This document shows, one piece after another, positions 54,660 to 64,000 of a stretch of 64,000 nt of DNA. A model generated the notes under the pieces. That model was not told the DNA's origin. It searched no databases and saw only the letters and a list, made by a program, of their open reading frames with translations. The DNA comes from Lacinutrix algicola (GTDB taxonomy: Bacteria > Bacteroidota > Bacteroidia > Flavobacteriales > Flavobacteriaceae), in assembly GCF_001418085.1 (NCBI RefSeq), contig NZ_LIQH01000039.1:1-64000 (forward strand), in the 5' to 3' direction. Numbering within the stretch: position 1 is the first letter of the stretch; every line of letters begins with the position of its first letter. A program made the position numbers and the translations under genes.

Positions 54660-54794
54660 TTATTTTATAAACTTTAAAGGTTTAACATTAACTTGATTTA
54701 CTGCAACATAACACATTCCGTTTAAATATGATGTAGTATTAATAATTAATTCTTCACATTTAATAATAGAAATAGTTTCTATTAATGGTCTCAT
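54660..54794 (-). CDS. Possible 44-residue small protein upstream of the M1-like gene
   Basis: ATG at 54794, stop at 54660-54662, one base before the TTG start of the M1-like gene. The product begins MRPLIETISIIKCEEL, has two Cys and no signal peptide or membrane helix. It could be a real small protein, or a leader whose translation is coupled to the TTG start; coupling would explain how a weak TTG is used. It may also be chance in AT-rich DNA. Confidence 0.35.
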   Translation of the reverse strand: MRPLIETISIIKCEELIINTTSYLNGMCYVAVNQVNVKPLKFIK

Positions 54795-55007
54795 GCTATT
54801 CTAAATACTTACGTAAATAGAGAAACTTGGTTTTATTTACTAAAAATATAATTAGATTAAAAATAGTATTATTACTAAAAGAAGCAATACTTTTTATTAA
54901 AACCTTTTAAATGATAAGTTTTGGTGTAGTTACATTCATAATAACGAAACTACAGCTGTTAAAATTGTATACTTATTTTTTGAAGTAATTGTTTTCTAAT
55001 TAATAGA

Positions 55008-55071
55008 AGGTTTTGCAAAGAGAATAGGCTTGTTATAACACAAGAACTCTAAGGTTTTCTATGCAAAACCT
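55008..55071. other. Structured region in the 346-base gap between the small ORF and LOG gene
   Basis: The stretch 54795-55140 holds no gene I can support. It contains a 10-bp inverted repeat AGGTTTTGCA / TGCAAAACCT (55008-55017 with 55062-55071), an inner CTTGT / ACAAG hairpin, and near 55092-55140 a loose AAAAAGCACAAT / ATTGTGTTTTTT arm pair that may end the LOG gene on the minus strand. A small RNA or just decayed repeats are both possible. Confidence 0.4.
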
Positions 55072-55140
55072 GCATATTAATTTGCGTAGTAAAAAGCACA
55101 ATTCAAAATTTTACTTTTTAAACTATCACGATTGTGTTTT

Positions 55141-55830
55141 TTAGAAGTTAGGGCTTAATCCAGATTCTTTGTAGAAAGCGTCTAGAATAGTAACAACTTC
55201 ATCTTCAGTATCTACTAAGTGAATTAAATCTAAATCGCCAGGACTAACATTAGAAAACTTATCTAACATTGTGCTTTTAATCCAATCCATTAATCCAGAC
55301 CAGAAATCTGTACCAACTAAAATAATAGGGAATTTACCTATTTTATTAGTTTGTATTAAAGTGATGGCTTCAAATAACTCATCTAAAGTTCCAAAACCTC
55401 CTGGCATTACAACAAAACCTTGAGAATACTTTACAAACATTACTTTACGTACAAAGAAGTAATCGAAATCTAAGCTTTTGTCGCTATCGATATATGGATT
55501 ATCGTGTTGCTCGAAAGGTAATTCTATGTTTAATCCAACAGAAGTTCCACCAGCTAAATGTGCACCTTTATTACCAGCTTCCATAATACCTGGTCCACCA
55601 CCAGTAATAACACCATAACCTGCATCGCAAATACTTTTTGCTACGCTTTCGGCTAATTTATAATACTTATGATCTGGTTTTGTTCTTGCCGATCCAAAAA
55701 TAGATACACAAGGACCAATTTGACTCATTTTTTCAAATCCGTTAACAAATTCTCCCATAATTTTGAAGATTGCCCACGAATCGTTTGTTTTTTTCTCATT
55801 CCAACCTTTGTGATGTTGTTCTTTTCTCAT
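55141..55830 (-). CDS. LOG-family protein (Rossmann-fold nucleotide ribohydrolase)
   Basis: 229 residues, TIGR00730 type. Motifs: SIFGSARTKP, GVITGGGPGIMEAGNKGA and the catalytic PGGFGTLDELFEAITL. LOG proteins cleave N6-substituted adenine nucleotides to release the base (cytokinin activation in plants); in bacteria purine-nucleotide monophosphate nucleosidase activity is known. The long form with an N-terminal extension is typical of Bacteroidota. A 104-base gap separates it from the uvrA start. Confidence 0.92.
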   Translation of the reverse strand: MRKEQHHKGWNEKKTNDSWAIFKIMGEFVNGFEKMSQIGPCVSIFGSARTKPDHKYYKLAESVAKSICDAGYGVITGGGPGIMEAGNKGAHLAGGTSVGLNIELPFEQHDNPYIDSDKSLDFDYFFVRKVMFVKYSQGFVVMPGGFGTLDELFEAITLIQTNKIGKFPIILVGTDFWSGLMDWIKSTMLDKFSNVSPGDLDLIHLVDTEDEVVTILDAFYKESGLSPNF

Positions 55831-55934
55831 CTATATTATTTGTTTTTGTTTCTGTTATTTAAACTTAATGTGTTTTCGGTAACAGAACGGTTATTTATTT
55901 TTATATCACTCTTTTTTCTGAAAAATCAAGCTTG

Positions 55935-58766
55935 CTAATTTAGTTCTTTTTTTAAAAATTTAGCGGTATAACTTTTTTTATGTTTCGCAACTTCTTCCGG
56001 AGTACCTTTCACAACTATTTCTCCACCACCTTTACCACCTTCGTAACCTACATCTATAATATAATCTACAGTTTTAATAACGTCTAGATTGTGTTCTATA
56101 ATTAGTACAGTATTACCTTTATCTGCAAGTTTATTAAGTACAATCATTAATACACGAATGTCTTCGAAATGTAATCCAGTTGTTGGTTCGTCTAAAATAT
56201 AGAAGGTATTTCCTGTATCGCGTTTACTTAATTCTGTTGCTAATTTAATACGCTGTGCTTCACCACCAGAAAGTGTTGTGCTTTGCTGTCCTAAAGTAAT
56301 ATAGCCCAAACCAACATCTTTAATGGTTTTTAGTTTTTTATGAATTTTAGGTATGTTTTCAAAGAAATCTACACTTTCATTAATAGTCATATTCAAGACA
56401 TCACTAATGCTTTTTCCTTTGTATCTAATTTCTAAAGTTTCACGATTAAAACGTTTGCCTTGGCAGGTTTCACATTCTACGTAAACGTCTGGAAGGAAAT
56501 TCATTTCTATAACTCTTAATCCGCCTCCTTTACAAGTTTCACAACGTCCACCAGCCACATTAAAACTAAAACGGCCAGGTTTATAACCACGAATCATAGC
56601 TTCTGGAATTTTAGCGAATAGGCTTCTAATTTCTCCAAAAGTACCTGTATATGTTGCAGGATTACTTCTTGGTGTTCTTCCAATTGGCGATTGGTTAATA
56701 TCTATAACCTTATCACAATGTTCTAAACCTTTTATGCTTTTGTAAGGCATTGGTTTTTTTACACCGTTAAAGTAGTAAGCATTAAGAATAGGGTAGAGCG
56801 TTTCGTTAATTAAAGTAGATTTCCCACTTCCTGAAACACCTGTAATACCTATCATTTTTCCCAAAGGTAATTTTATAGATACGTTTTTAAGGTTGTTACC
56901 TGTACAACCTTTAAGCTCCATAAACTTACCATTACCTTCTCTTCGTTTTGCAGGGATTTCTATTTGCTTTTTACCGTTTAGATATTCTGCAGTTAAAGTT
57001 TTCTCTTTTAATAGTTGTTTTGGTGTGCCTTGACTAATAATTTCACCACCAAATTTTCCTGCTCGTGGTCCAATGTCTATAACGTGATCTGCACGTTCTA
57101 TCATATCTTTGTCGTGTTCTACAACAATAACAGAGTTTCCAATATCGCGAAGTGCAACAAGAGAATTAATTAATTTTTCGTTATCACGTTGATGTAAACC
57201 AATACTTGGTTCATCTAAAATATAAAGAACACCAACTAGTTGCGAACCTATTTGTGTAGCTAAACGAATACGTTGTGCTTCACCACCAGAAAGGGATTTA
57301 GAGCTTCTGTTTAAAGATAAATAGGCTAGGCCAACGTCTAGTAAAAATTGAAGTCTTGCTTTAATTTCTTTAATAATCTCTTCAGCAATTATTACTTGTT
57401 TTTCAGATAAATTTTCTTCTAAAGTTTTAAACCATTCAGCTAAATCGACAATATCTTTATTTGCTAATTCTGCTATGTTTTTTCCCGCGACTTTAAAGTA
57501 TAAAGACTCTTTTCTTAAACGAGAACCTTCGCAAACAGGACATTTTACTTTGTCCATATATTCTTTTGCCCAACGTTTTAATGAGGTAGATTCAGCATTT
57601 TTATACTGGCTGTCAATAAAATTAGCAACACCTTCAAAATCTATTTTATAATCTCTTTTTACACCTAACGTTTTACTATCGACAGAGAATTTTTCGTTAC
57701 CTCCGTATAATATAATTTGTTTTGCTTCATTAGGTATATCCTTGTAAGCATCTGTCATTTTAAAATTAAAGCGTTCGGCAATTAATTCTAATTGTTTAAA
57801 AATCCAACTTTTCTTTTCTGGACCATGAGGCGCTAAAGCACCAGCTTTAATAGATAAACTATCGTCTGGGACTATTTTGTTTTCGTTAACTTGGTATAAA
57901 TCACCAATACCATTACAATTATCGCAAGCACCTTTTGGTGAGTTAAATGAGAAATTGTTTGGCTCGGGATTTGGATAAGATATTCCCGAACTAGGACACA
58001 TTAAATTTCTACTAAAATAACGTGCTTCTTGCGTATCGTGATCAATAACCATTAAAACATCCTCACCATGATACATGGCTGTATTTATACTTTCGTCTAA
58101 ACGTTTATCGTCTGCAATGCTATCGTCAATTTTAAGTCTATCGATTACAATTTCGATGTCATGCATCTTATAACGATCCAGCTTCATACCTTTAACAATA
58201 TCCTTTATTTCGCCATCGGTTCTCACTTTTACAAAACCTTGCTTACCAATTTGCTCAAAAAGTTCTCGATAATGTCCTTTTCTAGAACGAACGACAGGAG
58301 ATAGAATATTTATTTTTTTGCCTTTGTAACTTTCAATAATTAGCGTCTTTATTTGCTCATCGCTATAACTCACCATTTTTTCGCCAGTATTGTAACTGTA
58401 CGCATCACTGGCACGAGCGTAAAATAGACGTAAAAAATCGTAGATTTCGGTAATAGTTCCAACGGTAGAACGTGGTGATTTACTAGTCGTTTTTTGTTCT
58501 ATTGCAATTACAGGAGATAGCCCATCAATTTTATCTACATCTGGTCTTTCTAAACCTCCTAAAAATTGTCTCGCATAAGCCGAAAACGTTTCTATATAAC
58601 GACGCTGTCCTTCGGCATAAATAGTATCGAAAGCAAGAGACGACTTACCACTACCAGATAAACCAGTAATAACAACTAGTTTTTCTCGCGGAATAGTAAC
58701 GTCTATATTTTTTAGATTATGAACTCTGGCACCTTGTACCTCAATATTTTCTTCAAAATTTGTCAT
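55935..58766 (-). CDS. uvrA: Excinuclease ABC subunit A
   Basis: 943 residues. Damage sensor of nucleotide excision repair with two ABC-type ATPase modules: Walker [10 protein letters not shown] near residue 34 and GVSGSGKST near 650, two LSGGEAQR signatures, and the Walker B segment YILDEP twice. Zinc-finger cysteines are seen in [24 protein letters not shown] and CETCQGKR. The length is full and both ends match the family. No uvrB is nearby. Confidence 0.98.
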   Translation of the reverse strand: MTNFEENIEVQGARVHNLKNIDVTIPREKLVVITGLSGSGKSSLAFDTIYAEGQRRYIETFSAYARQFLGGLERPDVDKIDGLSPVIAIEQKTTSKSPRSTVGTITEIYDFLRLFYARASDAYSYNTGEKMVSYSDEQIKTLIIESYKGKKINILSPVVRSRKGHYRELFEQIGKQGFVKVRTDGEIKDIVKGMKLDRYKMHDIEIVIDRLKIDDSIADDKRLDESINTAMYHGEDVLMVIDHDTQEARYFSRNLMCPSSGISYPNPEPNNFSFNSPKGACDNCNGIGDLYQVNENKIVPDDSLSIKAGALAPHGPEKKSWIFKQLELIAERFNFKMTDAYKDIPNEAKQIILYGGNEKFSVDSKTLGVKRDYKIDFEGVANFIDSQYKNAESTSLKRWAKEYMDKVKCPVCEGSRLRKESLYFKVAGKNIAELANKDIVDLAEWFKTLEENLSEKQVIIAEEIIKEIKARLQFLLDVGLAYLSLNRSSKSLSGGEAQRIRLATQIGSQLVGVLYILDEPSIGLHQRDNEKLINSLVALRDIGNSVIVVEHDKDMIERADHVIDIGPRAGKFGGEIISQGTPKQLLKEKTLTAEYLNGKKQIEIPAKRREGNGKFMELKGCTGNNLKNVSIKLPLGKMIGITGVSGSGKSTLINETLYPILNAYYFNGVKKPMPYKSIKGLEHCDKVIDINQSPIGRTPRSNPATYTGTFGEIRSLFAKIPEAMIRGYKPGRFSFNVAGGRCETCKGGGLRVIEMNFLPDVYVECETCQGKRFNRETLEIRYKGKSISDVLNMTINESVDFFENIPKIHKKLKTIKDVGLGYITLGQQSTTLSGGEAQRIKLATELSKRDTGNTFYILDEPTTGLHFEDIRVLMIVLNKLADKGNTVLIIEHNLDVIKTVDYIIDVGYEGGKGGGEIVVKGTPEEVAKHKKSYTAKFLKKELN

Positions 58767-58912
58767 AGCAAAAGCATAACTCTGCTCTTTTTAAGCAGAT
58801 TTGCGAAGTTACGGTTTTTAGCTTTCTTTTTGAAATGGAATAAGTTAGGATTTTATTAAAATTGACTTCAATTTTTCATAATTAATTTTTAACTTCGATT
58901 TTAAATATTTTG

Positions 58913-58985
58913 TCATTCCGCAGTTAATACGGAATCCTCTTTAAAATTAAGTTTAACATTAATTAAATTTCCGTTTTCGCGGAAA
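58913..58985. repeat. Dispersed hairpin repeat (TCATTCCG / TTTCCG..CGGAAA type)
   Basis: Two hairpins: ATTCCG / CGGAAT (58915-58920 with 58930-58935) and TTTCCG / CGGAAA (58968-58973 with 58980-58985). The outer words TGTCATTCCG and CGGAAATG are standard for flavobacterial dispersed repeats. The element ends 20 bases before the ATG of the following gene. Confidence 0.7.
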
Positions 58986-59004
58986 TGCAGAAACAAGTTT
59001 TTTA

Positions 59005-59529
59005 ATGAAAATACTAGGAATAGGCTCAAGAATTAGCCACGAAGTACATGGGAAAGGAGTGGTAACAAACGTTGATAGCGAACACTATTGGGTAACGTTT
59101 ATAGAAAATGGATTGGAAACAATACCACTAAACGAAGCGTTTGAAGTTATTGAAGCTGCCGAAAACGAAGTTGATGCCGTTAGTCTTTTTGATATTGAAA
59201 GTAGCTTAGTTAGTATTCTTAAAAAGTATAGCGATGTCTCGGAAGTAATACATATTGGTGACAAATGGAAAGGTGGTAAACTAATTCTGGAACCAGCAGA
59301 CACTAATTTAAAAAGTAAGGAAATTAAGATTGACGATTTCTTTCATAAAATTACAATGGTTCGCGATAGACTACGTGTAATGGAACAAAAAGTAAATTCT
59401 AGTAATCTTGAAGAACAAGAGAAGATAGATTTACAACAATATATTACACGTATTTATGGAAGTTTAACAACGTTTAATGTGTTGTTTAAGGTAAAGGAAC
59501 AACAGTTTGTTGGGCAGAAATCTAAGTAG
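59005..59529 (+). CDS. Protein of unknown function with a SH3/Tudor-like N-terminus
   Basis: 174 residues. The first 50 residues (IGSRISHEVHGKGVVTNVDSEHYWVTF) resemble the small beta-barrels at the ends of UvrD and CarD-like proteins. The remainder is alpha-helical with a coiled coil (about 115-150). No signal peptide, so cytosolic. The stop codons of this gene and its convergent neighbour overlap by 8 bases. The function is unknown. Confidence 0.7.
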   Translation: MKILGIGSRISHEVHGKGVVTNVDSEHYWVTFIENGLETIPLNEAFEVIEAAENEVDAVSLFDIESSLVSILKKYSDVSEVIHIGDKWKGGKLILEPADTNLKSKEIKIDDFFHKITMVRDRLRVMEQKVNSSNLEEQEKIDLQQYITRIYGSLTTFNVLFKVKEQQFVGQKSK

Positions 59530-59905
59530 CTTTTTTATTCTTTTTGAAGAATGCTTTTTTTATTAAAACAAAATAAATGACAATAGGGATAAGTACACAA
59601 ATGATTACAGAAGAAGCAATATAATTACTTCCAACAACATTAAAACTTCTTAAAAAATCAGCAGAGATATCAAATAGCCAATTTGAAAATACAGTAAAAT
59701 CATCTGTAAAAAGAAGTGTTAAGCTAATTATTATAGATGTTACAATTTTTAAATAATTGAATTTGTAAATTTTGTCAATTAAATAAGCCCAAGACAAAGG
59801 AATAATAATAAACCAAACAATTATGTTTATCTCTTTGTAACTAAAACCAGTTAGTCTAGAGAGGTACATTAATATTTCGTATGTTATTTTAAAAGCGTCC
59901 TTCAT
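59522..59905 (-). CDS. Small inner-membrane protein of unknown function
   Basis: About 127 residues from the ATG at 59905 (MKDAFKITYEIL). An earlier start at 59950 would overlap the upstream gene by 32 bases, so I reject it; the chosen start lies 13 bases after that gene's stop. Three or four hydrophobic helices, the last ending in a lysine-rich tail FFKKNKKAT. No family recognised. Confidence 0.65.
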   Translation of the reverse strand: MKDAFKITYEILMYLSRLTGFSYKEINIIVWFIIIPLSWAYLIDKIYKFNYLKIVTSIIISLTLLFTDDFTVFSNWLFDISADFLRSFNVVGSNYIASSVIICVLIPIVIYFVLIKKAFFKKNKKAT

Positions 59906-59918
59906 TTGATTAATAACT

Positions 59919-61202
59919 TTATTTAGGTCTTGGTGGAGGAGGTAAATCACTTATTGAAGTAGTATATAGTACCATTCTTAATGATAAAATTTCTTCAGAA
60001 GATTTATTTATGCTATTAAAGTCTTCGAAAATTTTTTGAAAAGTATTTTTCAATTCATTCCTGTTTTTTGTAGAATCTGAAGTGAAAATCATAACAGGTT
60101 TTGTTAAGTTTTCAGAAAATACAATATCTTTTCCATTGTTTAATAAATGTTTTTCTAGATATCTAGGAAGACTATCTATTGATTTTTCGCCAAAAGAAGA
60201 ATGAACAATTTTTCCTGGTGAGACTTCAATTAGGTTTCGACCTTTAGGGCACCAATTAGATTGATGTTTACAGCTGCTAAATGGTATAAATTTGAAAGTA
60301 GATTTTTCTGTTTTTAATGTTACTACAGCAGTTTTTTCTGTACACGTAATACTATCTATTTTTTTAATTATACTTTTAAAGTCTTTTATTGAATCTAATG
60401 ATATTTCAGTTTTGTCTTCGGAATTAATATAATACTCAGTATTTGGATAATAATAAGTTCTACCAGAATCAGGAATTGTTTTAATCCCTTCAATTTCCAG
60501 TCCTAAAACCATCATTTTATGAAATGTTGGTAACATAGCTCCTGTTTCGGTAGTTGTCCAATCGCTCCAAGAAGCTTCTAGTCCATTAATTGGTAAAATA
60601 CCTACCCACATTTGAAAACTTTTAGGTTTCCCAGCTTCATCTAAATGCCATAAATAGGAATCTCCAGGAGTAGAGCCACCAGAACTATAAGTCACTAATA
60701 AGGCTTGTTCGTTATTCTCTAAAGTAACGATGCTTCGTGTTGTGCCTTCATCGAAAACTTTATAAGGCGCAACAACCCAAAAGGTGTCATTATTAAAATA
60801 ACTTATCGCTTTTTCTATTAATGCGTTCCTTTCTTGAGTTTCAATTTTTATATCATTTTGAAACGCTTCGCTTTTAGAACTATCATTTAAATCTAAATTA
60901 ACTTTGTAGTTTTTCCAATAGACTTCACAGGTGTTTTCAGTTTTATTCCATTTATAATGATGACGCTTTTTAAAGGTGAACTCTATATAGTCTGTTGTCT
61001 TGTATGCATCGTAATTTAAGGCATTAAGCATTTTATTAGCTAAGACATCTGCTTGTGCTGTTTTTTCTCCAACAGGTAAATCTTCATTGTACTTAATATA
61101 TAAAAAACCAAAGAGTAGGAGTGTAGGTAGTGTTAAAAATATAACCGTTCCTGCTACAAATTTTAATATTCTTTTTGGTGTAAGTTTTTTCTTTTTTCTC
61201 AT
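59919..61202 (-). CDS. Membrane-anchored protein of unknown function
   Basis: 427 residues. Basic N-terminus (MRKKKKLTPKR) and one transmembrane helix (about 13-33), then a large outward part. A first domain (about 35-225) has GGSTPGDSYLWHLDEAGKPKSFQMW, which resembles Bacteroidota lipoprotein-like DUF domains, but I cannot assign it. The second half carries Cys residues (CKHQSNWC) and a proline-rich end DLPPPPRPK. It forms a likely unit with the small membrane gene downstream. Confidence 0.65.
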   Translation of the reverse strand: MRKKKKLTPKRILKFVAGTVIFLTLPTLLLFGFLYIKYNEDLPVGEKTAQADVLANKMLNALNYDAYKTTDYIEFTFKKRHHYKWNKTENTCEVYWKNYKVNLDLNDSSKSEAFQNDIKIETQERNALIEKAISYFNNDTFWVVAPYKVFDEGTTRSIVTLENNEQALLVTYSSGGSTPGDSYLWHLDEAGKPKSFQMWVGILPINGLEASWSDWTTTETGAMLPTFHKMMVLGLEIEGIKTIPDSGRTYYYPNTEYYINSEDKTEISLDSIKDFKSIIKKIDSITCTEKTAVVTLKTEKSTFKFIPFSSCKHQSNWCPKGRNLIEVSPGKIVHSSFGEKSIDSLPRYLEKHLLNNGKDIVFSENLTKPVMIFTSDSTKNRNELKNTFQKIFEDFNSINKSSEEILSLRMVLYTTSISDLPPPPRPK

Positions 61203-61219
61203 CGAAAAGCTTTTTTTCG

Positions 61220-61245
61220 TTTCCGTTAAAACGGAAATTTTTTTT
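61220..61245. repeat. Dispersed hairpin repeat with T-run
   Basis: TTTCCGTT / AACGGAAA (61220-61227 with 61230-61237) followed by 8 T residues on the plus strand. It looks like a plus-strand terminator, but no plus-strand gene precedes it. It matches the TTTCCG..CGGAAA element at 58968, so I call it a repeat. Confidence 0.6.
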
Positions 61246-61302
61246 ATTAATTATATTTTTATGTACAACACATTTACACGTCCTACGTCCTTGGAATGAT
61301 AC

Positions 61303-62991
61303 TTAAAAACCAGCAGCAGCATCATCACCACGAGAATCTGCTCCACCTTCAAGAGAACCGTCGGGTAATACTAAAATGCCATCTACAATACCAATTACTG
61401 GCGAGCGTTCTTCGTTTATAGTATAGCCTTTTTGTTCTAAACTTGTAATGGTTTTTGTATTAAAGCGATTAGGTTCCATTCTAATTTCGTCTGGTAACCA
61501 TTGGTGATGAAAACGAGGTGCATTAACAGCTTCTTGCATACCCATTTTAAACTCGTGTACATTTAAAATAGTCTGTAAAACCGAAGTAATAATTGTGGAG
61601 CCTCCAGGTGTTCCAACACTCATTAATAACTCTCCATTTTTTTCTACAATAGTTGGCGTCATTGAGCTTAACATACGTTTTTCTGGTAAAATAGCATTGG
61701 CTTCAGCGCCAATAAGTCCGTAAACGTTTGGTATGCCAGGTTTGCTAGAAAAATCGTCCATTTCATTGTTTAAAAAGAAACCTAATTCTTGACAATATAA
61801 TTTAGAACCATAATAAGAATTTAAAGTTGTTGTTACAGCTATAGCATTTCCAAATTGATCGATAATAGAGTAGTGCGTAGTTTCATCACTTTCTACAATA
61901 TCAACAGTACCATGAGAAATTGCGGTTGAAGGTGTTGCTTTTTCAAAAGAAAAACTAGACATTCTGTCTTTTAAATAGGTGTCACTTACTAATTTATCTT
62001 GAGGGACTTTAACAAAATCAGGATCACCTAAATAATAACTTCTATCTGCATAAGCGCGACGTTCAGCTTCAGCTAAAAGCTGAATTGTTTTTGCAGAGTT
62101 GTGTCCAAATTCATCTAAGTTGTAACTTTCAACAGATTTTAATACTTGTGCCATAGTAATACCACCACTTGAAGGCGGAGACATTGAAATAATACGTAAA
62201 TCGTCGTAATTAAAAGTAATAGGTGTTCTCCATTTTGCTTGGTAGTTCCCTAAATCTTCCTCAGTAATTATACCACCATTATCTTGAATAAACTGCGCTA
62301 ATATTTTAGCCGTTTTTCCTTTGTAAAATTCATCACGACCGTTTTTCATTATTTGCGTTAGTGTTTCTGCTAATTCTGGATATTTAATAGTATCATTTGC
62401 TTTCCAGTTTTTAAGAAACTGAATAGAATCTTTATTGGTTAGTTTAAAATCCGATTGCTTTTCTGCAATTCTAATTTCTTGCTTTTTAGTAACAATAACA
62501 CCTCTTTTTGCTAAAGCGATAACAGGTTTTAAAATGGTTTCAATAGGTAATGAACCAAACTTTTTATGTACTTCAAAAACACCTGCAATTGTACCAGGAA
62601 TTCCAACAGCCAATGCACCGCGTGTACTTATATCCGGAATAACATTTCCCAAAGAATCTAAATACATGTCTTTTGTAGCTGCCAATGGTGCTTTTTCTCT
62701 ATAATCTAAAGCGCCAATTTTGCCATCGTTTAATCTATAAACCATAAAACCGCCACCACCAATATTTCCTGCATTTGGATATGCCACAGCTAAAGCAAGA
62801 TCTGTAGCCATCATAGCATCAAAAGAGTTTCCGCCTTGTTCCATAATTTGTTTTGCAATGTTAGAAGCTTCAACTCTTGCCGAAACAACCATTGCTTGTT
62901 GTGTAACTAAACCACGAATAGGTGCTTTCTTTTTACAAGAAAAACAGATTGTAATTGTCGCGATTACGAGTAGTGTATTTTTAAGCTTCAT
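61303..62991 (-). CDS. ggt: Gamma-glutamyltransferase lipoprotein
   Basis: 562 residues. Lipoprotein signal ending CFSC, then KKK. The self-processing site is DETTHYS with nucleophile Thr371 (first T of TTHYS), which splits the chain into large and small subunits. NIGGGGF near 75-81, PPSSGG near 272 and the GTPGGSTI block fit the family. It breaks down glutathione or other gamma-glutamyl compounds in the periplasm. The length is normal and it is probably active. Confidence 0.93.
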   Translation of the reverse strand: MKLKNTLLVIATITICFSCKKKAPIRGLVTQQAMVVSARVEASNIAKQIMEQGGNSFDAMMATDLALAVAYPNAGNIGGGGFMVYRLNDGKIGALDYREKAPLAATKDMYLDSLGNVIPDISTRGALAVGIPGTIAGVFEVHKKFGSLPIETILKPVIALAKRGVIVTKKQEIRIAEKQSDFKLTNKDSIQFLKNWKANDTIKYPELAETLTQIMKNGRDEFYKGKTAKILAQFIQDNGGIITEEDLGNYQAKWRTPITFNYDDLRIISMSPPSSGGITMAQVLKSVESYNLDEFGHNSAKTIQLLAEAERRAYADRSYYLGDPDFVKVPQDKLVSDTYLKDRMSSFSFEKATPSTAISHGTVDIVESDETTHYSIIDQFGNAIAVTTTLNSYYGSKLYCQELGFFLNNEMDDFSSKPGIPNVYGLIGAEANAILPEKRMLSSMTPTIVEKNGELLMSVGTPGGSTIITSVLQTILNVHEFKMGMQEAVNAPRFHHQWLPDEIRMEPNRFNTKTITSLEQKGYTINEERSPVIGIVDGILVLPDGSLEGGADSRGDDAAAGF

Positions 62992-63049
62992 TTTTAGTAT
63001 CTGTTTTTTAACGATTCTTCACTTCGTTCTGAATGATAAAATGTAAGGT

Positions 63050-63643
63050 TTATCTGTCTTCTATTTCTTTTAATTTTTTAGATGAAAACTGAATCAATTC
63101 ATCAAAAAAGCGGGTAAATTCATCTTCAAATTCATCATAGAATTCTTGAAGTTCGTTTACGGCTAAATTCATTTGAGATCGGTTTTGTGTTCTTTTATTC
63201 ATACCAACCAAAACTTTTCCAATACCTTCAATAGTAGCATAGCTTAATAGCCAATTATCGGCAATCATATAAGGCATCATTTTTTGAATTCTAGCCGGTA
63301 ATACTTCAAAATTATCTTGTAAACTACTGTAGAAATTATCAATATATTCAGCTAATGGCACGTTAGAATAATTACTCCAGTTTTTAGCTAAAAAATGATC
63401 GTATAAAATATCTACAATTACTCCAGAATAATGTCCATAATTTTTATGAAGCCTTTTAGTGCTTATTCTTACTGTTTTGTGAGCATCTGTAAACGTATCT
63501 ATTTGGCGATGTAATAAAATACCTGTTTGTATATCTGTTGGATATTTCTGGTATTTTTTACCACGAATACCATCTGCAATAAAATTACCAATAGTTATGT
63601 CTTTGTTATTTCCAGATAAATATATGTGTGCGAGAAAATTCAT
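63050..63643 (-). CDS. ACP phosphodiesterase (AcpH-like)
   Basis: 197 residues. MNFLAHIYLSG, GNFIADGIRGKKYQKYP, GILLHRQIDTFTDAH and DILYDHFLAKNW carry the His and Asp residues of the HD-like AcpH family that removes the 4'-phosphopantetheine arm from acyl carrier protein. The substrate is inferred from family knowledge. Dispersed-repeat words (TTCACTTCG.., GAATGATAAA) lie just beyond its stop on the downstream side. Confidence 0.87.
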   Translation of the reverse strand: MNFLAHIYLSGNNKDITIGNFIADGIRGKKYQKYPTDIQTGILLHRQIDTFTDAHKTVRISTKRLHKNYGHYSGVIVDILYDHFLAKNWSNYSNVPLAEYIDNFYSSLQDNFEVLPARIQKMMPYMIADNWLLSYATIEGIGKVLVGMNKRTQNRSQMNLAVNELQEFYDEFEDEFTRFFDELIQFSSKKLKEIEDR

Positions 63644-63690
63644 AGGTCGAATTTACGAATTCAGAATAGATAAATCCGCTTTTGAAATAG

Positions 63691-63698
63691 TATATTTG
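63691..63698 (+). promoter_or_regulatory. Bacteroidota -7 promoter box (TATATTTG) of the phosphomutase gene
   Basis: Exact TAnnTTTG match, 26 bases before the ATG at 63725. Confidence 0.5.
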
Positions 63699-63724
63699 TA
63701 GTTCAATTTTAAAAATTATATTTC

Positions 63725-64000
63725 ATGACACTTATAAAATCTATTTCAGGAATTCGAGGTACTATTGGAGGAAACGTTGGAGAAAACCTTACACCAATTG
63801 ATGCAGTAAAGTTTGCATCAGCATACGGTACTTGGTTAAAAACACAACGTACTAAAGATAATTATCGTGTTGTTGTGGGCAGAGATGCTAGAATTTCTGG
63901 AGCAATGATTCAAAACCTAGTAATGAATACTTTAGTAGGTTTAGGTATTGATGTTATAGATTTAGATTTGTCTACAACACCTACTGTTGAAATTGCAGTA
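63725..64000 (+). CDS. glmM: Phosphoglucosamine mutase (5' end only)
   Basis: The first 92 codons of a phosphohexomutase, cut by the window end. MTLIKSISGIRGTIGG at the N-terminus, KFASAYGTWL and VVVGRDARISG near 48-58 match the start of the GlmM/phosphomannomutase family, which interconverts glucosamine-6-phosphate and glucosamine-1-phosphate for cell-wall synthesis. The catalytic Ser loop lies just beyond the window, so the exact substrate is inferred. Confidence 0.85.
   Translation, partial: MTLIKSISGIRGTIGGNVGENLTPIDAVKFASAYGTWLKTQRTKDNYRVVVGRDARISGAMIQNLVMNTLVGLGIDVIDLDLSTTPTVEIAV

Noticed and set aside
59090-59096. GGGTAAC word
   Set aside because: It lies inside a coding sequence and has no ATATAA box at the right distance.
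61220-61245. Intrinsic terminator on the plus strand
   Set aside because: No plus-strand gene lies upstream, and the stem matches the dispersed TTTCCG..CGGAAA repeat family.
1-64000. CRISPR array, tRNA or rRNA genes, insertion sequences, prophage
   Set aside because: I saw no regular repeat-spacer array, cloverleaf-like sequence, transposase or phage gene when reading both strands.

Overview
The window looks like a chromosomal segment of a marine-type Flavobacteriaceae bacterium (Bacteroidota). It is AT-rich, purine-rich Shine-Dalgarno sites are scarce, several genes start with TTG, and TAnnTTTG promoter elements precede a number of genes. The gene families fit: short lipoproteins with acidic residues after the lipidated Cys, a fused alpha/beta 2-oxoacid dehydrogenase E1, MiaE, a holA gene divergent from a lone HsdR-N-like nuclease, and LytS/LytTR pairs with a two-component-regulator propeller. 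The genus is not determined. I see no rRNA, tRNA, CRISPR array, phage or insertion sequence.

Layout. 0-8.4 kb (minus): a GAF histidine kinase, a TIGR02757 protein, two lipoproteins with related N-termini (one ending in a probable barrel, one in an HtrA-like protease), a PAP2 phosphatase and pheT. 8.6-19.5 kb: a small secreted protein lacking a normal start codon, a thioredoxin-like lipoprotein, a flavin monooxygenase, miaE, an amine-oxidase-like flavoprotein, recG, an M1 aminopeptidase, a patatin and a small membrane protein.

19.7-33.1 kb (plus) is the accessory heart of the window. Nine lipoprotein genes, including three long paralogues and two short ones, surround a propeller histidine kinase and its LytTR response regulator. 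Four transcription units in this block share an upstream element, AGGGTAAC followed at fixed spacing by an ATATAA-containing box. This suggests one co-regulated surface-lipoprotein regulon that has grown by tandem duplication of promoter, gene and terminator together.

33.1-49.2 kb: a glutamate-synthase-like FMN protein, an AsmA-like protein, a UvrD/PcrA helicase, a frameshifted alpha/beta hydrolase next to a signal-peptide stub, a Sua5-family protein, a VOC protein, an OmpA lipoprotein, a GT2 glycosyltransferase, the HsdR-N-like protein, holA, a cupin, a methyltransferase with two winged-helix modules, and an HxlR regulator divergent from an azoreductase across a perfect 21+21 bp palindrome.

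49.2-64 kb (mostly minus): fused E1 dehydrogenase, an M1-like protein whose zinc site is lost and which is fused to a probable outer-membrane barrel, a LOG protein, uvrA, three unknown proteins, gamma-glutamyltransferase, ACP phosphodiesterase and the 5' end of a phosphoglucosamine-mutase gene that runs off the window. Short dispersed hairpin repeats (TTTCCG/CGGAAA, GGAATGA and TCACTTCG types) sit in several gaps.
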